Positions 19,034 through 29,760 of a stretch of DNA of 64,000 bases are shown piece by piece. Source of the stretch: Pycnococcus provasolii. Lineage: Eukaryota > Chlorophyta > Pseudoscourfieldiophyceae > Pseudoscourfieldiales > Pycnococcaceae. Under the pieces are notes generated by a model. It did not search any database, was not told the origin of the DNA, and saw nothing but the letters and a program-made list of their open reading frames with translations. Position 1 is the first letter of the stretch. The number at the start of each line of letters is the position of its first letter. Where the stretch lies: assembly GCA_938743325.2 (NCBI GenBank), contig OW568886.1, positions 248,001-312,000 of the forward strand. Direction: 5' to 3'. The translations under genes were made by a program, and so were the position numbers.

Positions 19034-19897
19034 TCAGTGGAGTCTTGTCGCGGACACCACTATGCCATCCTCATCCGCGTACACGTGGTAGCCAGGCTTG
19101 ATCGTAACGCCTCCCACGACGACATCGACGTCGCGTTCCCCTTCGTCGCGCTTCGAGCTCTTGAGCGGGTGTGTGTCGCGCGCCTTGACGCCGATGTTCG
19201 TCTCCTTGAGCGCACGCGAGTCGCGCACGCACCCGTCGACGATTACGCCTTCCCATCCGTTCGAAGCACCCTCTGCCGCAAGCATGTCACCAAGCAGCGC
19301 GCATCGCATGGAACCACCTCCGTCGACGACGAGCACCTTTCCCTTCCCATCTTCCTGCGTGAGTGCCTTTCTCACGAGCGGGTTATTTTCGAAGCACTTG
19401 ATGGTAGTTGCGGTTCCCATGAACTTGACCCGTCCTCCGTAGTCCCTGAATCCGGGTGCAACGCAAGCGACTTGTTTGCTTTTAGCGATGATGTCGACGG
19501 GGTCCGGCATATGTTCGTCCGTGAGGTCGCACGTCGCGGGTATGTTCGCGAGATCGTCCGCTGGAGGAACGGTAAGTCTTGACGACGACGACGACGACGC
19601 AAAGCCGTGCACACGAAACGAGTCGTAACGAGTCTTGACGTTCGACGACGACGACGACGACGACGACAACGAAGGTGCAGGTGCAGGTGCAAGGGATAAA
19701 CGAGCAAGTGAACGAGTAAGTGAACCCAGGTAATTATGGTTCAAATAACCTGACCAACCTGACCTTGAATGGCAAGACGAAGAAAAAGCCATTGAAGTCA
19801 AAGGCCGAGAAAGAAACATTTTAGTGGTACCTGTAGTGGTAGAGACATTGACAAACCGAGGAAAGGAAAAGGAAAACACCCCATGGGAGCACGCCAT
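19034..19897 (-). CDS. RraA-like protein / HMG-CHA aldolase fold, probably organelle-targeted
   Basis: The C-terminal 170 residues match the RraA family (ribonuclease E activity regulator / 4-hydroxy-4-methyl-2-oxoglutarate aldolase). It opens with ATCDLTDEHM, has VVDGGGSMRCALLGDMLA, then GVIVDGCVRDSRAL and GIVVSATRL. The Gly-Gly-Ser/Arg and Asp residues are those that bind oxoacid and metal in aldolase members. About 115 residues of Ser/Arg-rich leader precede the domain, typical of a plastid or mitochondrial transit peptide. I used the first ATG; one ATG further in is also plausible. Whether it acts on RNase E or as an aldolase cannot be told. Confidence 0.87.
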   Translation of the reverse strand: MACSHGVFSFSFPRFVNVSTTTGTTKMFLSRPLTSMAFSSSCHSRSGWSGYLNHNYLGSLTRSLARLSLAPAPAPSLSSSSSSSSNVKTRYDSFRVHGFASSSSSSRLTVPPADDLANIPATCDLTDEHMPDPVDIIAKSKQVACVAPGFRDYGGRVKFMGTATTIKCFENNPLVRKALTQEDGKGKVLVVDGGGSMRCALLGDMLAAEGASNGWEGVIVDGCVRDSRALKETNIGVKARDTHPLKSSKRDEGERDVDVVVGGVTIKPGYHVYADEDGIVVSATRLH

Positions 19898-20000
19898 AGG
19901 AGTACAAGGCGCCAGGATTACCAAATAGGATTATTGTGTGTGTGTATGTATGCGCCAAGGAAGAAAGCAAACAAAAACAACGAGGACGAGAGGGCGTCGG

Positions 20001-20045
20001 AAACCCTAACCCCTAACCCTAGCTAGGGTACCCCAAAACCCTAAA
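20001..20045. repeat. Promoter-proximal CCCTAA cluster
   Basis: Three or four CCCTAA-like units around an AGCTAGGGTACC core directly abut the first ATG of the RCC1-like gene. Their closeness suggests the next ATG, at 20133, may be the true start. Confidence 0.55.
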
Positions 20046-21083
20046 ATGTGTTTTGTTTTTCCTTCGCCATTTTCGGAACCTGCTCATCGCCTCATCGGGT
20101 CCATTCATTCCGTCTTGAAGTCACACATAACGATGGACGAACGCGACAAGACAGAAGCCGCTGTCCGTGTCTTCTTCAAGTGGCAGCACGAACGCAGAAT
20201 CACCAAAGAGCGTGAGCGGCGACAACTACTATCACGCTGTGTGATTGCCGGAGGTAGTATGCACTCGCTGGCGTTGCGACCCGACGGGAGCGTCGCTTGT
20301 TGGGGAGGCAACTTGTGCAGCCAGGCGCCTCCCGAAGGCATACCGGGCGACTTCGTCGCAGTCGCCGGAGGTCTTTCTCACGCGCTGGCGTTGCGACGCG
20401 ACGGGAGCGTCAAGTGCTGGGGACGCATCTTCAACGGCCTGAACGGCGACATCATACCCGACGACATACCAGGTGACTTCGTTGCGATCGCCGCGGGTCA
20501 TGGTCACTCGCTGGCGTTGCGACGCGACGGCGGCATCGCGTGCTCGGGACAGAACCCCTACGGCGAGGCGCCTCCCGATGGCGTCGAGGGCGACTTCGTC
20601 GCGGTCGCCGCAGGTGAGAATCACTCGCTGGCGTTGCGACGCGACGGGAGCGTCGCATGCTGGGGAAACAACGAATACGACCAGGCGCCTCCCGACGGCA
20701 TGGACGGAGATTTCGTCGCGATCGCCGCAGGTAGTAACCACTCGCTGGCGTTGGGACGCGACGGGAGCGTCGCATGCTGGGGAGACGACACAGATTTACA
20801 GACGCCTCTCGGCGTCATCTACGGCGACTTCGTCGCGATCGCCGGAGGTGGTGGCCACTCGCTGGCGTTGCGACGCGACGGGAGCGTCAGGTGCTGGGGA
20901 TGCAACGAATACGGCGAGGCGCCTCTCGACGACATCTACGGCGACTTCGTCGCGATCGCCGCAGGTGGCTTTCACTCGCTGGCGTTGCGACGCGACGGGA
21001 GCGTCAGGTGCTGGGGAAACAACGAATACGACCAGGCACCCCCAGAAGGCGTCGTTGGGCAATTTTTTGCCCACAACGATTGA
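20046..21083 (+). CDS. RCC1/BNR-repeat beta-propeller protein (seven repeats)
   Basis: A 345-aa protein made of seven tandem repeats of about 39 residues, consensus GDFVAIAAG..HSLALRRDG followed by SVRCWG. These are RCC1-type blades, and seven is the number needed to close a propeller. The short N-terminal helix contains AAVRVFFKWQHERR, which looks like an IQ/calmodulin-binding motif. No catalytic residues or extra domains are present, so exchange-factor activity is not implied. The DNA repeats are very alike, suggesting recent homogenisation. Translation may start at 20046 or, more likely by context, at 20133 (MDERDKTEAAV). Confidence 0.8.
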   Translation: MCFVFPSPFSEPAHRLIGSIHSVLKSHITMDERDKTEAAVRVFFKWQHERRITKERERRQLLSRCVIAGGSMHSLALRPDGSVACWGGNLCSQAPPEGIPGDFVAVAGGLSHALALRRDGSVKCWGRIFNGLNGDIIPDDIPGDFVAIAAGHGHSLALRRDGGIACSGQNPYGEAPPDGVEGDFVAVAAGENHSLALRRDGSVACWGNNEYDQAPPDGMDGDFVAIAAGSNHSLALGRDGSVACWGDDTDLQTPLGVIYGDFVAIAGGGGHSLALRRDGSVRCWGCNEYGEAPLDDIYGDFVAIAAGGFHSLALRRDGSVRCWGNNEYDQAPPEGVVGQFFAHND

Positions 21084-21330
21084 CTGTAACAAACTAATGT
21101 TGAGAACCTGATGAATGAAACTACAGCTCCTCTACAGTACATACTATACATATATGACCAGCCCTTTATGCGGGGAAGGAGAAATAGAAAAGTATCTCAG
21201 CTTGATCAAATACCACTTCTTATCCTTGCCGATGGTGAATATCAGAATATGTCACGTAACTTAACTTACTCGATCAGATTTTACAAATAAATAATTAAAT
21301 ACATATAGTACAGCATACAGTACGTCTCAG

Positions 21331-22587
21331 TCACGTATCAAGCAAACGCGTGCACCGACGTGTCCAAAAACGCTTGTGCCTTGTGGGAAGCTGACTCAGC
21401 AAGTCGACGAGCGAGCGATCGCTGTCACGAACCAGCGAAGCCTCCTCCGGAGTGAGACCAACGGGAACGAGACCGAGCGCGCGACGTGAGCTTGCGCTAG
21501 AACACAGCTTGAGCGCGGCACTCGCCGCGACTGGCGGGGCATTGGCGTAGGGGTCTCGCGATGGCGTGCTAGCCGTGCCATGTGGCCAGAACACGTTCAC
21601 GCTCGCATGAAAGGACCCACTCGCCTCTCGCGCCGCATGCAGCCAAAGAGAGGGAAGGTACAGCGCGTCGCCAGCACGCAAATGCGCCACCGCACCTTCG
21701 CGCCTCGCAAGCTCCTCGAACTCCTCGAACGTAACGGGAGGTGAGCTTAGCGCACCTCGACCTCCGAGCGACGCGTCGTGATCTGGAGACAGGAAGAACA
21801 CCTCCTTGTCTCCGACGACGCTCGCGAGAATGTTGTCCATGCAGTCGAAGTGCGCCCAAACGCTCACGCGCGCTCCAGACATGCGAAGCACGCTCGAGTG
21901 TGCATCCGAAGGGAGTAGAAGCTTCTCGAGAGCGGGAAGGCCGAGGGCAGCATGGAGCTGTGGAAACGTACTGTCAAGGCGGCTTGGCTCCTTGCGTGCA
22001 TCCGCGCCCACGCTGCGTAGGTAGAAGTGCGAATCGCCGTTCACCTTCGAGCATCGCTCCACGAGCTCGCCTATTGCCAGTGTTTCGAACGTGTAATTTC
22101 GCGTCGGATGAAACGTTAGCACCGGGGTGTGATCGCAGCGATGAACGACGACAGGACTCGACGTGTCACAGCACGACAGCAGTGCACTTGCATCCCAGTT
22201 GGCGTGCCACTTCGCCTCCGCTGATAAACGAGCCAGCTGAGGGAGCAGGCGGCGCACGATGCACGGCGTGTTCGATCCAATCACCCGCGTTTCGAAGTCG
22301 TCACGTGACTGTAGCGAAGCACCGTCCACCTCACGAAGTTTCCAGCAGCTGTCGTCGTCACGACAAGGGACGGTGGCGGCTTCTCTTTGTTTCGAGAGAT
22401 AAGCTGTTGCCGCCGCCGCCGCCGCTGCTGTTGCTGTTGCTGCTGCTGCCACTGCCGCGGATCCCACGACGACAGCGGCGCTTCGTCGACGCAACGACAT
22501 GGCTGCCGCCACCACGCCAGCCGCCGCAACTGCCGCTGCGGCAGTCGTGCCATTTGTTCCAGACGGCGTCGGCGGCGGCATCGGCAT

Positions 22588-22622
<35 letters not shown>

Positions 22623-24486
22623 GCTTCTTGAACGGGCTCACACAAACATCAGCAACCACGTGGTAGCATCCAGGCGCATATTGCTTCACCCGCACCGGCT
22701 GAGGCGGTGAATCGGCAAGCGTTGCCTGCATCTTATTTTCGCAATCGTCGCAGATCGACTGCATCTTGCGAATCACATCGCGTACCCACGCAGACTCGCC
22801 ATCCGCACCACCGTACGCCAGGCCATGGACGTGCAGTATGCCGCCAGTGGGCTTTAGCGCACGAACAGCCACATCGTACGAGCACTCCGAGCTCGGGAGC
22901 GTTCCAAGCAGCACACGATCCGCAACGCCGACAGGTGCCACGAGCCTGTTATCGCCCGTTCGAATGTCGATGCGATTTGCGTCAATGCCGTTCAGCGGGA
23001 GAGCCCGACGCAGCGCATCTGTGGCGGTGGTATTCCAGTCCATCGCGGTGACGTGCGCCGCTTGGCTGTGAACGAGCGCGTGTAGAGTGAAGTACCCTAT
23101 GCCGCAGAATAGATCGACGACGTGCTCGCCACTCATGTCAATGCTGCCCATGCGCTGCTTCTCCACGGCATTCCCACGACTGAACATGTTTGTGGTGACA
23201 TCGAAAAAGTATGTAACGCCCAGCTCGTTGTGCTTCACCCATCCGCTGTCGCCGTGCAAAAGCCGAATCGTCGATGTGCGCTTGCCATCCGCAGCAATGC
23301 CGCCATCTTTGGTGTTTCTCGTCGCGAGCCGTTGCACCTTGAGGTGCGCGGCGACATCTGCGAAGAACGATCGAATGCTGTCGGCAGAAGCGGCTTTGGT
23401 CGCGCTGTCGAAGAGCTCGTGGTTGAACGCGCTGCGCGGTAGGATTGCGATTTTATTGTTATCGCTGCCAAAGATGTCATATTTCTTTGGAAGCGTCGAT
23501 AGGGCGTCGCTGATGTTGGTGATGGGTGGAAGGTGGAGGTAAAGAAAGCAAGTGGCGATCTCAACGAGTGACGCTTTTGGTAGGGATGGTGTGCTGTTGT
23601 TGTTGTTGTTGGCGGTGGTGGTGGTGGTGGTGGTGTCCGCAGCGCGTGCTGCGGCAGCACGAGCGCGCGCCCGCCCGCGGCGAGACTTTGGTTTGCTCTG
23701 CTTCACGTCTTGAGCACGCACGCTCTCCTCAGCACGCTGCGTAGGCACCTCGTCTTGAGCACGCACGCTCTCCTCAGCACGCTGCGTGCGCATCTCGCCT
23801 TGAGCACGCACGCTCTCCTCAGCACGCTGCATGCGCATCCATCCGTCGCGCAACATGCGATTACACTCCTTTGTCCACGTCTCCGCTTGCTGCTTCGTCG
23901 TGATGCCATGCAGCGGAACCTCAAGGCGTGCAGTCGTACGCCACGTGACGACGAACTTGTCGCTTCCTCCTCGAGTCACGCCCGACTCTCGGAATCCCGC
24001 GTCGCGTCCCATGTTCGCCAGGGCGAACGCCGACGCCGCGGAGTTTGCTTCCATCGCGACGATCGGCGCCTCGCAGAGGAGCACGCCACCGTGGTGCTCG
24101 CCCTCGTCATCACCGCGGCACTGACACACGCGTTCGATCGTCGCGACGTCCACGGGGTCGTGCGAGACGAAAGTCCATTCGTTATGAAAGCGCACTGCGA
24201 CACGTCCCGAGCACGACGAGAGCGAAAATGCGTCATCAGATGCGTTGATGGCAAATAAGAGGCTTGAAACGCGTGCGTCAATCAAGCCTTGTGGGGACTT
24301 ATCCTTATTATGAGTGCCAGAAACAGAAGACGCAGATGAAGAGGACTGAAAATGACCCCCCACAGACTCGGGTAGGAATTCCAAGACGTGTGATCGTCTC
24401 TGACGGAACTCAAAGAACGATGCAGACCTCGACGAGCTCTTAAAAGAAGAAGAAGGAGGAGGGGCGACATTGGTGTCGGAGGACAT
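21331..24486 (-). CDS. Wybutosine-synthesis fusion protein: TYW3 + TYW2 + TYW5 (JmjC)
   Basis: A 1051-aa fusion for the hypermodified base at position 37 of tRNA-Phe. Residues about 61-220 are TYW3, the N4-methyltransferase: SLSSCSGR, FVSHDPVD, GFRESGVT, RLEVPL. Residues about 300-619 are TYW2, the aminocarboxypropyl transferase: SAM motif VVDLFCGIGYFT, FGSDNNKIAILP, VLLGTLPSS, GGILHVHG. Residues about 718-978 form a JmjC domain closest to the TYW5 hydroxylase: WAHFDCMDN gives His879 and Asp881, LPSLWLHAAR gives His950, and NVFWPH follows. Linkers are three 15-aa RAEESVRAQ repeats and a Pro/Ala-rich stretch. Known chemistry puts these as three successive steps (yW-86, yW-72, OHyW-72). TYW4 is absent. 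It starts at the first ATG. Confidence 0.88.
23706..23840 (-). repeat. 45-bp coding repeat (three copies)
   Basis: Three near-identical 45-bp units encode the 15-residue repeat with core QRAEESVRAQ. They form the charged linker between the TYW3 and TYW2 domains. A Thr/Asn-rich run follows. Confidence 0.85.
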
Positions 24487-24727
24487 ATCCCTGCAGGCCG
24501 ATGATTCGATGAACGCCGCCGCCGACGCCCCCCCCAAGAGAGAATGAAAAAGCCAAGTGGGAAATCCAAAAAACGGGCGAGGCGTGACAACACAGCTTGG
24601 CTCGTGGGAGGCCCGGGATTCCTCGTTGGTCCGGATCTTAGGACGGGAGAGTGTCGGGATTCATTCGGGATCCCGCTCCGACGGACTTTCTTGAACTACG
24701 ATAGGCCTCTCTAAACCTTTACGGTAG

Positions 24728-25523
24728 ATGGAGGGCAACGCTGGAGGCGCTCGCGAACCGATGCGTTTGCCGGGTGCGTTTGCCACGTACAAGCGCGGCG
24801 GCGCGGCGCTCGCGAACCATGGAGTGGGAAAGGACGCGAACGCGAATGCGGCTATCCAGGCGGTGGAGGAGGTTTTGCCTCCGAATATGTTCTTAGTGGC
24901 TAGTGCGTTGCTGGGATCTCTACAACACAACGTACACTCCGAATAGCGCGACGGTGAAGAAGCCGCATCGACTCATCCAGCTCAAGATGTCGTCGTCGTC
25001 GAATGTTATGCGCTTCACCTTGCAGCGAAGCGCGAACAGGATCATGCGCACGTTCACCTTGATACGAATGAAGAAGAAGTGCGATGAGACGAGGCGTTAA
25101 AACGACTTGCTACATCGCGCTGCCGACTCTTGTGGGATGAGGAGTCGCATAACGACAAGCGGACGTACGGAACACGCGAGCGCGCGTCGTCTGCTTCCGG
25201 ACCGGGAGAACTATGTGGCGCAGGCAACGCAAACGAAGGTAGCACATGCCACATGCGGTGGGAACGCCGGTGGCGCAGGTGTTACGAACGCCGGCGTCGC
25301 GAACGCCCGCGTCACAAACGCCGGCGACGGCGTCGTGCGGGCGAACGAATTTCAACCGGAAAAGGCGCGTTTTCATCGCGCGGAGATTTACGCCATCAAG
25401 GAGCTTGGAGGTGTGGATCGTGAGGGTGTTGTGAAGGTGGATCAGGCTGACGAGAGTCGCGTTGGCTTGATTGATGCGTTTGAGGTGGAGATGGCGGAGC
25501 GTGCGACTGCGCCGATGTATTGA
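24728..25523 (+). pseudogene. Unrecognised, apparently broken or intron-split locus
   Basis: Several short frames with gene-like composition follow each other on the plus strand: 24728-24946 (MEGNAGGAREPMRLPGAF), about 24903-25100, and a frame ending at 25523 with the most protein-like stretch (ARFHRAEIYAIKELGG). They are in different frames, and I could not place convincing introns. An imperfect AACGCCGGCGTC repeat lies at about 25260-25330. It could be a decayed gene, a gene with undetected introns, or chance. No family is recognised. Confidence 0.25.
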
Positions 25524-25652
25524 TAAAAAGAAGCATACATACTTCTTCTTTTTTCTTCTCTCTCTTTTTGGGAAGAAAAAAATTCCGAAGAGGAGAAATT
25601 GTTACAAACTAGTTTTTCTTTTTTTTGTTTTTGTTTTCCTCCTCTGGCAAAC

Positions 25653-26729
25653 CTACAGGTAGTACGTCAGCCACTTGAGTCCCTCTCCATAGCCCATGCG
25701 GCGCACAACGGAGCACATGAACACTTCGATGGGCCGGATGTTCGTGTCCTTGAGGCTCACCTTACCCTTCCCGGTGGTGTAGTTGGTCAACCCGAGCTGC
25801 ATGCGCAGCTCATCCTCGCTCGCCGCGGTCGGCTGGTCGATTTTGTTGCCGAGCACAAGGAAAGGCACGTGCGACAGCGAGTCGTCGGACAGCAGGCTGT
25901 CGAGCTCTCGTTTGGACTCGTGGAATCGGTCTCGTTGGTTCGCGTCGACGAGATATACGATGGCGTCCACCTTGGCGTAGTAGTCCTTCCACACCTTGCG
26001 CGCCGCCTCGTGTCCGCCGAGGTCGAACGCCTTGAACCTGATCTTACCGATGCACAGCTCCTCGCTCGTGGGGTGCTGCGTCGGCGTGTGCTGCGCGAGT
26101 CGCTCATCCTTCAGCATGTGCATCAGAGTCGTTTTGCCGGCATTGTCCAACCCAAGAAAGAGGATCCTGAGAATGAGGAGTAAAAAAGGTGGGTGATTTA
26201 TTTTGTGAGTGCTTGCGTATTATTTTTTTTTGTTGATGTGGGCGGTTGTTTTGCTTGGGCGCGCACACCACACCACACCACACCACACCACACCACACGG
26301 AAAAACCAGCAACTGGAAACCAACAACCCAACCCAACCCGACGAGAGAGAGGCGTGTCTTGTCTTGGGGACAAGACAGACAAGTGTTACGACAAGCTCGT
26401 CGTCGCGATCACCAAACCGAAGCGCACACCAAAGCGTGCCCAACACACACACACGCCAAGCCAAGCCAAGTCTCGCGAAGAAGCGTCGCGATCACCCACC
26501 AAAGAAGCGCACACCATGCCAAACCAACCGACACCACCAAGCCAACCACCACCACCAAAGCCCAAACCCAAGCCAACCACACCAAATTCACAAACAAACA
26601 TGACCATGACCAAAGCCAAGCCAATCACAAACAAACATGACCAAAGCCAAACACTACGTACTTGGCATCTTTGTGCCAGAGTCCCAGTGACGCCAATATG
26701 TTCTGGAAGAAGTCGAGCAGGAACGACAT
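25653..26729 (-). CDS. SAR1: SAR1-type small GTPase (COPII), two exons
   Basis: Exon 1 is 26662-26729 and exon 2 is 25653-26166, with one GT-AG intron of 495 bp (donor GTACGT, acceptor TCTCAG). The spliced product is 193 aa, the usual SAR1 length. The amphipathic N-terminus [18 protein letters not shown] inserts into the ER membrane. The G-motifs are [13 protein letters not shown] (not the DVGGQ of Arf), NKID and CSVV. SAR1 recruits the SEC23/24 coat at ER exit sites. The intron holds an (ACCAC)n microsatellite (about 26268-26298) and CCAAAGCC-like repeats. Confidence 0.95.
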
Positions 26730-26894
26730 TATTATTATTGCGAAAACTAACTCTGAGGGATGATCTGCGTCACTGCTCGAGGATTCGGAACTTCTTCTGA
26801 ACCTCCAACGCTCAAGCAAAACGCTCTCGGTCGGAGCACCCCAGGCAGCCAGGGGTGCTTTTGGGGATCCGCCTTGGAATCGAAATGGTTTTTC

Positions 26895-27112
26895 AGTTTT
26901 GGGGTTCAGGTTAGGGTTTGGGTTTTCAGGGTTCAGGTTGGGTTAGGGCTTGTTGGTTAGGGTTTGGGGTTCAGGTTGGGTTAGGGTTTGGTCGGTTAGG
27001 GTTTGTTGGTTAGGGTTTGGGGTTCAGGTTGGGTTAGGGTTTGTCGGTTAGGGTTTGGTCGGTTAGGGTTTGGGTTTGTTGGTTAGGGTTCGGGTTAGGG
27101 TTCGGGTGTGCC
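26895..27112. repeat. Degenerate telomere-like array (GGTTAGGGTTTGGGGTTCAG-type units)
   Basis: More than ten TTAGGG words are spaced by TTTGGGGTTCAGG and TTTGTTGG variants, giving a higher-order unit of about 50 bp. It lies 165-385 bp upstream of SAR1 and reads CCCTAA on SAR1's coding strand. It is not a chromosome end, since genes continue on both sides. Confidence 0.75.
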
Positions 27113-28202
27113 CCGCTTTTGCTTTTCTCATTATTACTGTATTTTCGCGGCCAGTTCGTTGTTGATTTCATGTTTTTCGTTTTTCATTTTTGTTTGTTTG
27201 TTTTTCGTTTCGTTTTTGTTTGGTTTGGTTTCTGCATCTGCACAGTTGAAGCGTGTGCTGTGTGCACCTGTGGCGTACGCCTTTTCGCCCTTCCGCCAAC
27301 CCGACATTCTGACGCACAGAAATCTAACCTGAACTATCGTAGTTGCTCGCAAATTAGCAAGTGATGCAAGTCCATGCGCCAAGCGACCAATTCTAAATTC
27401 TTGCAAGTTGCAAGGCATGGGCGCATTCATGACCACGCGCATGATCAGGCATGCAGATCGTTGATGCCAGAGTGTTTGTTTGTTACCCACGTAGCTACGG
27501 GTATGTTAGTCTACCGGGTAGGGAGGTGCCACTGCCATCTAGGAATATCTGGCGCATACAGCACATATGGTTCTCGTCGTGCGCATTAATTGAATCATCG
27601 ATCACCGCTGGAGACTACCAACTACATAGTACTACTCGTGCGATGCGATCTGCGCCACTTCACGAGTCCTGACGATCGCGCGTCCACACAAACACAAACA
27701 CTTTGTTGGTTTCTTGTTGATGTTGATACCGTACCGCAGCAGCGCCCCGCGGGCGCCCATAGGCCAGAGGCACTCTCAGAGGGTACGTACGGGCAGTCAA
27801 GCACACACCTTGTTTTGTGGGACCCTCGAAAACAGCAGTGTTACCAGACGAGTATTGCAGTGCGTGTATCACACTCTCGCCCTCTCAGGTAGGTGGTGCC
27901 AGGAGTGTGTCTCGCGTATCGTATCGTATCGTACTCCTCGTGCGCGTGTCTGTTCAGTTTGTGGCGTCTCATAAAGGTATTGAAAAGAACGTGCTCGTCA
28001 GTCAGTCAGTCAGTCAGTCAAGTCTTAAGCGGCGGCCTTAAGGTGTTCTTACAAGTGCAAGTGTTGTTTCTCGTAAAAGTGTATCTCCCGGGAGGCGTAT
28101 CTCGCGTGAAAGCTTCTTAGCAACTTCTTGTTTTGTTTTGGCTTTCTCTTTATTACACCTGCTCATTCACAAAGTCTTCTGTAAGCTGTTAACACCATCA
28201 CC
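27113..28202. other. Intergenic region with simple repeats
   Basis: No gene is recognised. T-rich sequence is followed by short repeats: CGTAT(CGTAT)n at about 27917-27935 and (GTCA)6 at 27997-28020. The stretch from about 27560 contains no codon-biased frame. The 3' part is probably the 5' leader of the gene at 28203. Confidence 0.5.
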
Positions 28203-29201
28203 ATGCCCAATCACTGGAGCCGCTCGTCAGACACGATCGGCGAGTTTGCCAACGCACAACGCAAGGATGCCTCTAAACACGCAAGTCCGTTCGACAGCAC
28301 GACGGACAAAATAACCGACGCCCGATCGCCCTTGCCAGACTCGCCACCCGTCGACACGCGCTACCACAGGTACCGGAACGCGAACAACATCTCCACGAGG
28401 CCGCTCGGGGAAATCAGCAACCCAGGGCACACGGGAAGCGGGATCCAGCACAGCGCGGCGGGCATCAGCACCGTCATCGCCGCCGAGAATCGCACGAAGC
28501 ACATATACGACCAAAGTCACACGGAGAAGGACACGAAAAGCTCCATCAGCTTCGCCGAAGGTGGTGTGTTCAGCTCCAACCCAATAGGATTCGGTGAAAA
28601 GCTCGAAAGGCCTATGACAGCGCAGGAGAAGTACGGAGCATACGCAGGAACGAGCGTCGCGTTCAGCCCGGAGGGACTGACACACACGACAAAAACGAGC
28701 GAGTTTGGATTCCGCTACTCGCAGGTGGAAGGCGAAAAAAACGCGTCGAGCGGACACCACCCGTCGTTCGACCACTTCTCGTCGAGCAACGTCGAGACGG
28801 GAGAGCGCGACTTCTTTCCCAACGCAGGCAAGGGCACTTCGAAGCCGCCGGACAGCATGCAGGCGCAGGGCCTCTCCTCGGCACAGGCACACAGGAAAGA
28901 CTTCTGGCACAGCGAAAGGCACTTCGAGAAGGACACGCAGGACAACTTCGTCGGCGGCGGCATGGTCATCAGCCCCAAGGCGAAGGAGGTGGACTTCTGG
29001 CACAGCCCGCAGTTCGGGAACATGGACACGAAGGACAACCTCGGCGCGGGCATGGTGCCCGTGGAGACGGCAAAGTCGGAGGACTTCTGGCACGGCGCGT
29101 CGAACAACAAGGGTGCGACGTACAAGACGCAGCTGTACGCCGACGACAGCGGATTCGGCTCGGCCGTTGATCCGTGCCCAAGCCACCCGATCCGCATCTG
29201 A
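28203..29201 (+). CDS. Unknown protein with three C-terminal DFWH repeats
   Basis: A 332-aa soluble protein, not recognised. It is rich in Ser, His, Asp, Lys and Gly, with no signal peptide, membrane helix or predicted coiled coil. The C-terminal third has three imperfect repeats starting DFWH (KDFWHSERHFEKDTQDNF; VDFWHSPQFGNMDTKDNL; EDFWHGASNNKGATYKTQL). Short aromatic/Asp repeats in disordered proteins are seen in some axonemal microtubule-inner proteins, so a ciliary role is conceivable given the dynein-docking gene nearby, but this is a guess. Codon use fits a real gene, and the ATG has a good CACC context. Confidence 0.65.
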   Translation: MPNHWSRSSDTIGEFANAQRKDASKHASPFDSTTDKITDARSPLPDSPPVDTRYHRYRNANNISTRPLGEISNPGHTGSGIQHSAAGISTVIAAENRTKHIYDQSHTEKDTKSSISFAEGGVFSSNPIGFGEKLERPMTAQEKYGAYAGTSVAFSPEGLTHTTKTSEFGFRYSQVEGEKNASSGHHPSFDHFSSSNVETGERDFFPNAGKGTSKPPDSMQAQGLSSAQAHRKDFWHSERHFEKDTQDNFVGGGMVISPKAKEVDFWHSPQFGNMDTKDNLGAGMVPVETAKSEDFWHGASNNKGATYKTQLYADDSGFGSAVDPCPSHPIRI

Positions 29202-29760
29202 TGCAAGTGCGTCCAGACAAGGCTGGGCAAAATTGTAAAACCGTCCGCCGTGCTGCATTCAAAGAAAACGCGTATTTAAGACAGGGCGGCGGCGGGTTTT
29301 TTGTTACTCTTTTCTCTTTTACCTTATTACATATACATTAATCTACTAAAGCTGTTAATCTACAGCAGTTACTCGGTTACCCTTCACCTTAAGCTTACAA
29401 ATAAAACACCAACCCTTACAATCCCAAATCGCCCATTTAAAAACCCTTCCACCCACCGCAAGTCGAAAACAATTGTCTAAAAATGACGGGCAGGACATGC
29501 GCATCATTTTGCAACCTTCACTTTTTTTTTTCCGTTATAAAAATAATGACGTTTTGGGTTGACCAATAGTGAAGTGAAACATAAAAATGGCGCCGACTTA
29601 AAAAGTTACGTGCCGGAGCGGGATCCCACAGGGACTTTTTTTTTCTCGACCTATTTTCTTGACCTATTATTTTCTCGGAAAATTGCAAATACGGTTCCGA
29701 GGAAATTGTAAACCGATCAAATCTTAAGATAAATTAAATTATATTTCGAATACACACACT
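29202..29760. other. Intergenic region carrying left 48-bp direct repeat
   Basis: AT-rich sequence without a gene. Positions 29320-29367 repeat, in the same orientation and with one mismatch, positions 30125-30172, which overlap the 3' end of the GH31 gene. The interval between the two copies carries the sugar-dehydrogenase fragment. Confidence 0.7.

Noticed and set aside
28227-29258. 343-codon antisense frame over the DFWH gene
   Set aside because: Val/Arg/Leu-rich shadow; the plus strand has a better start context and repeats.
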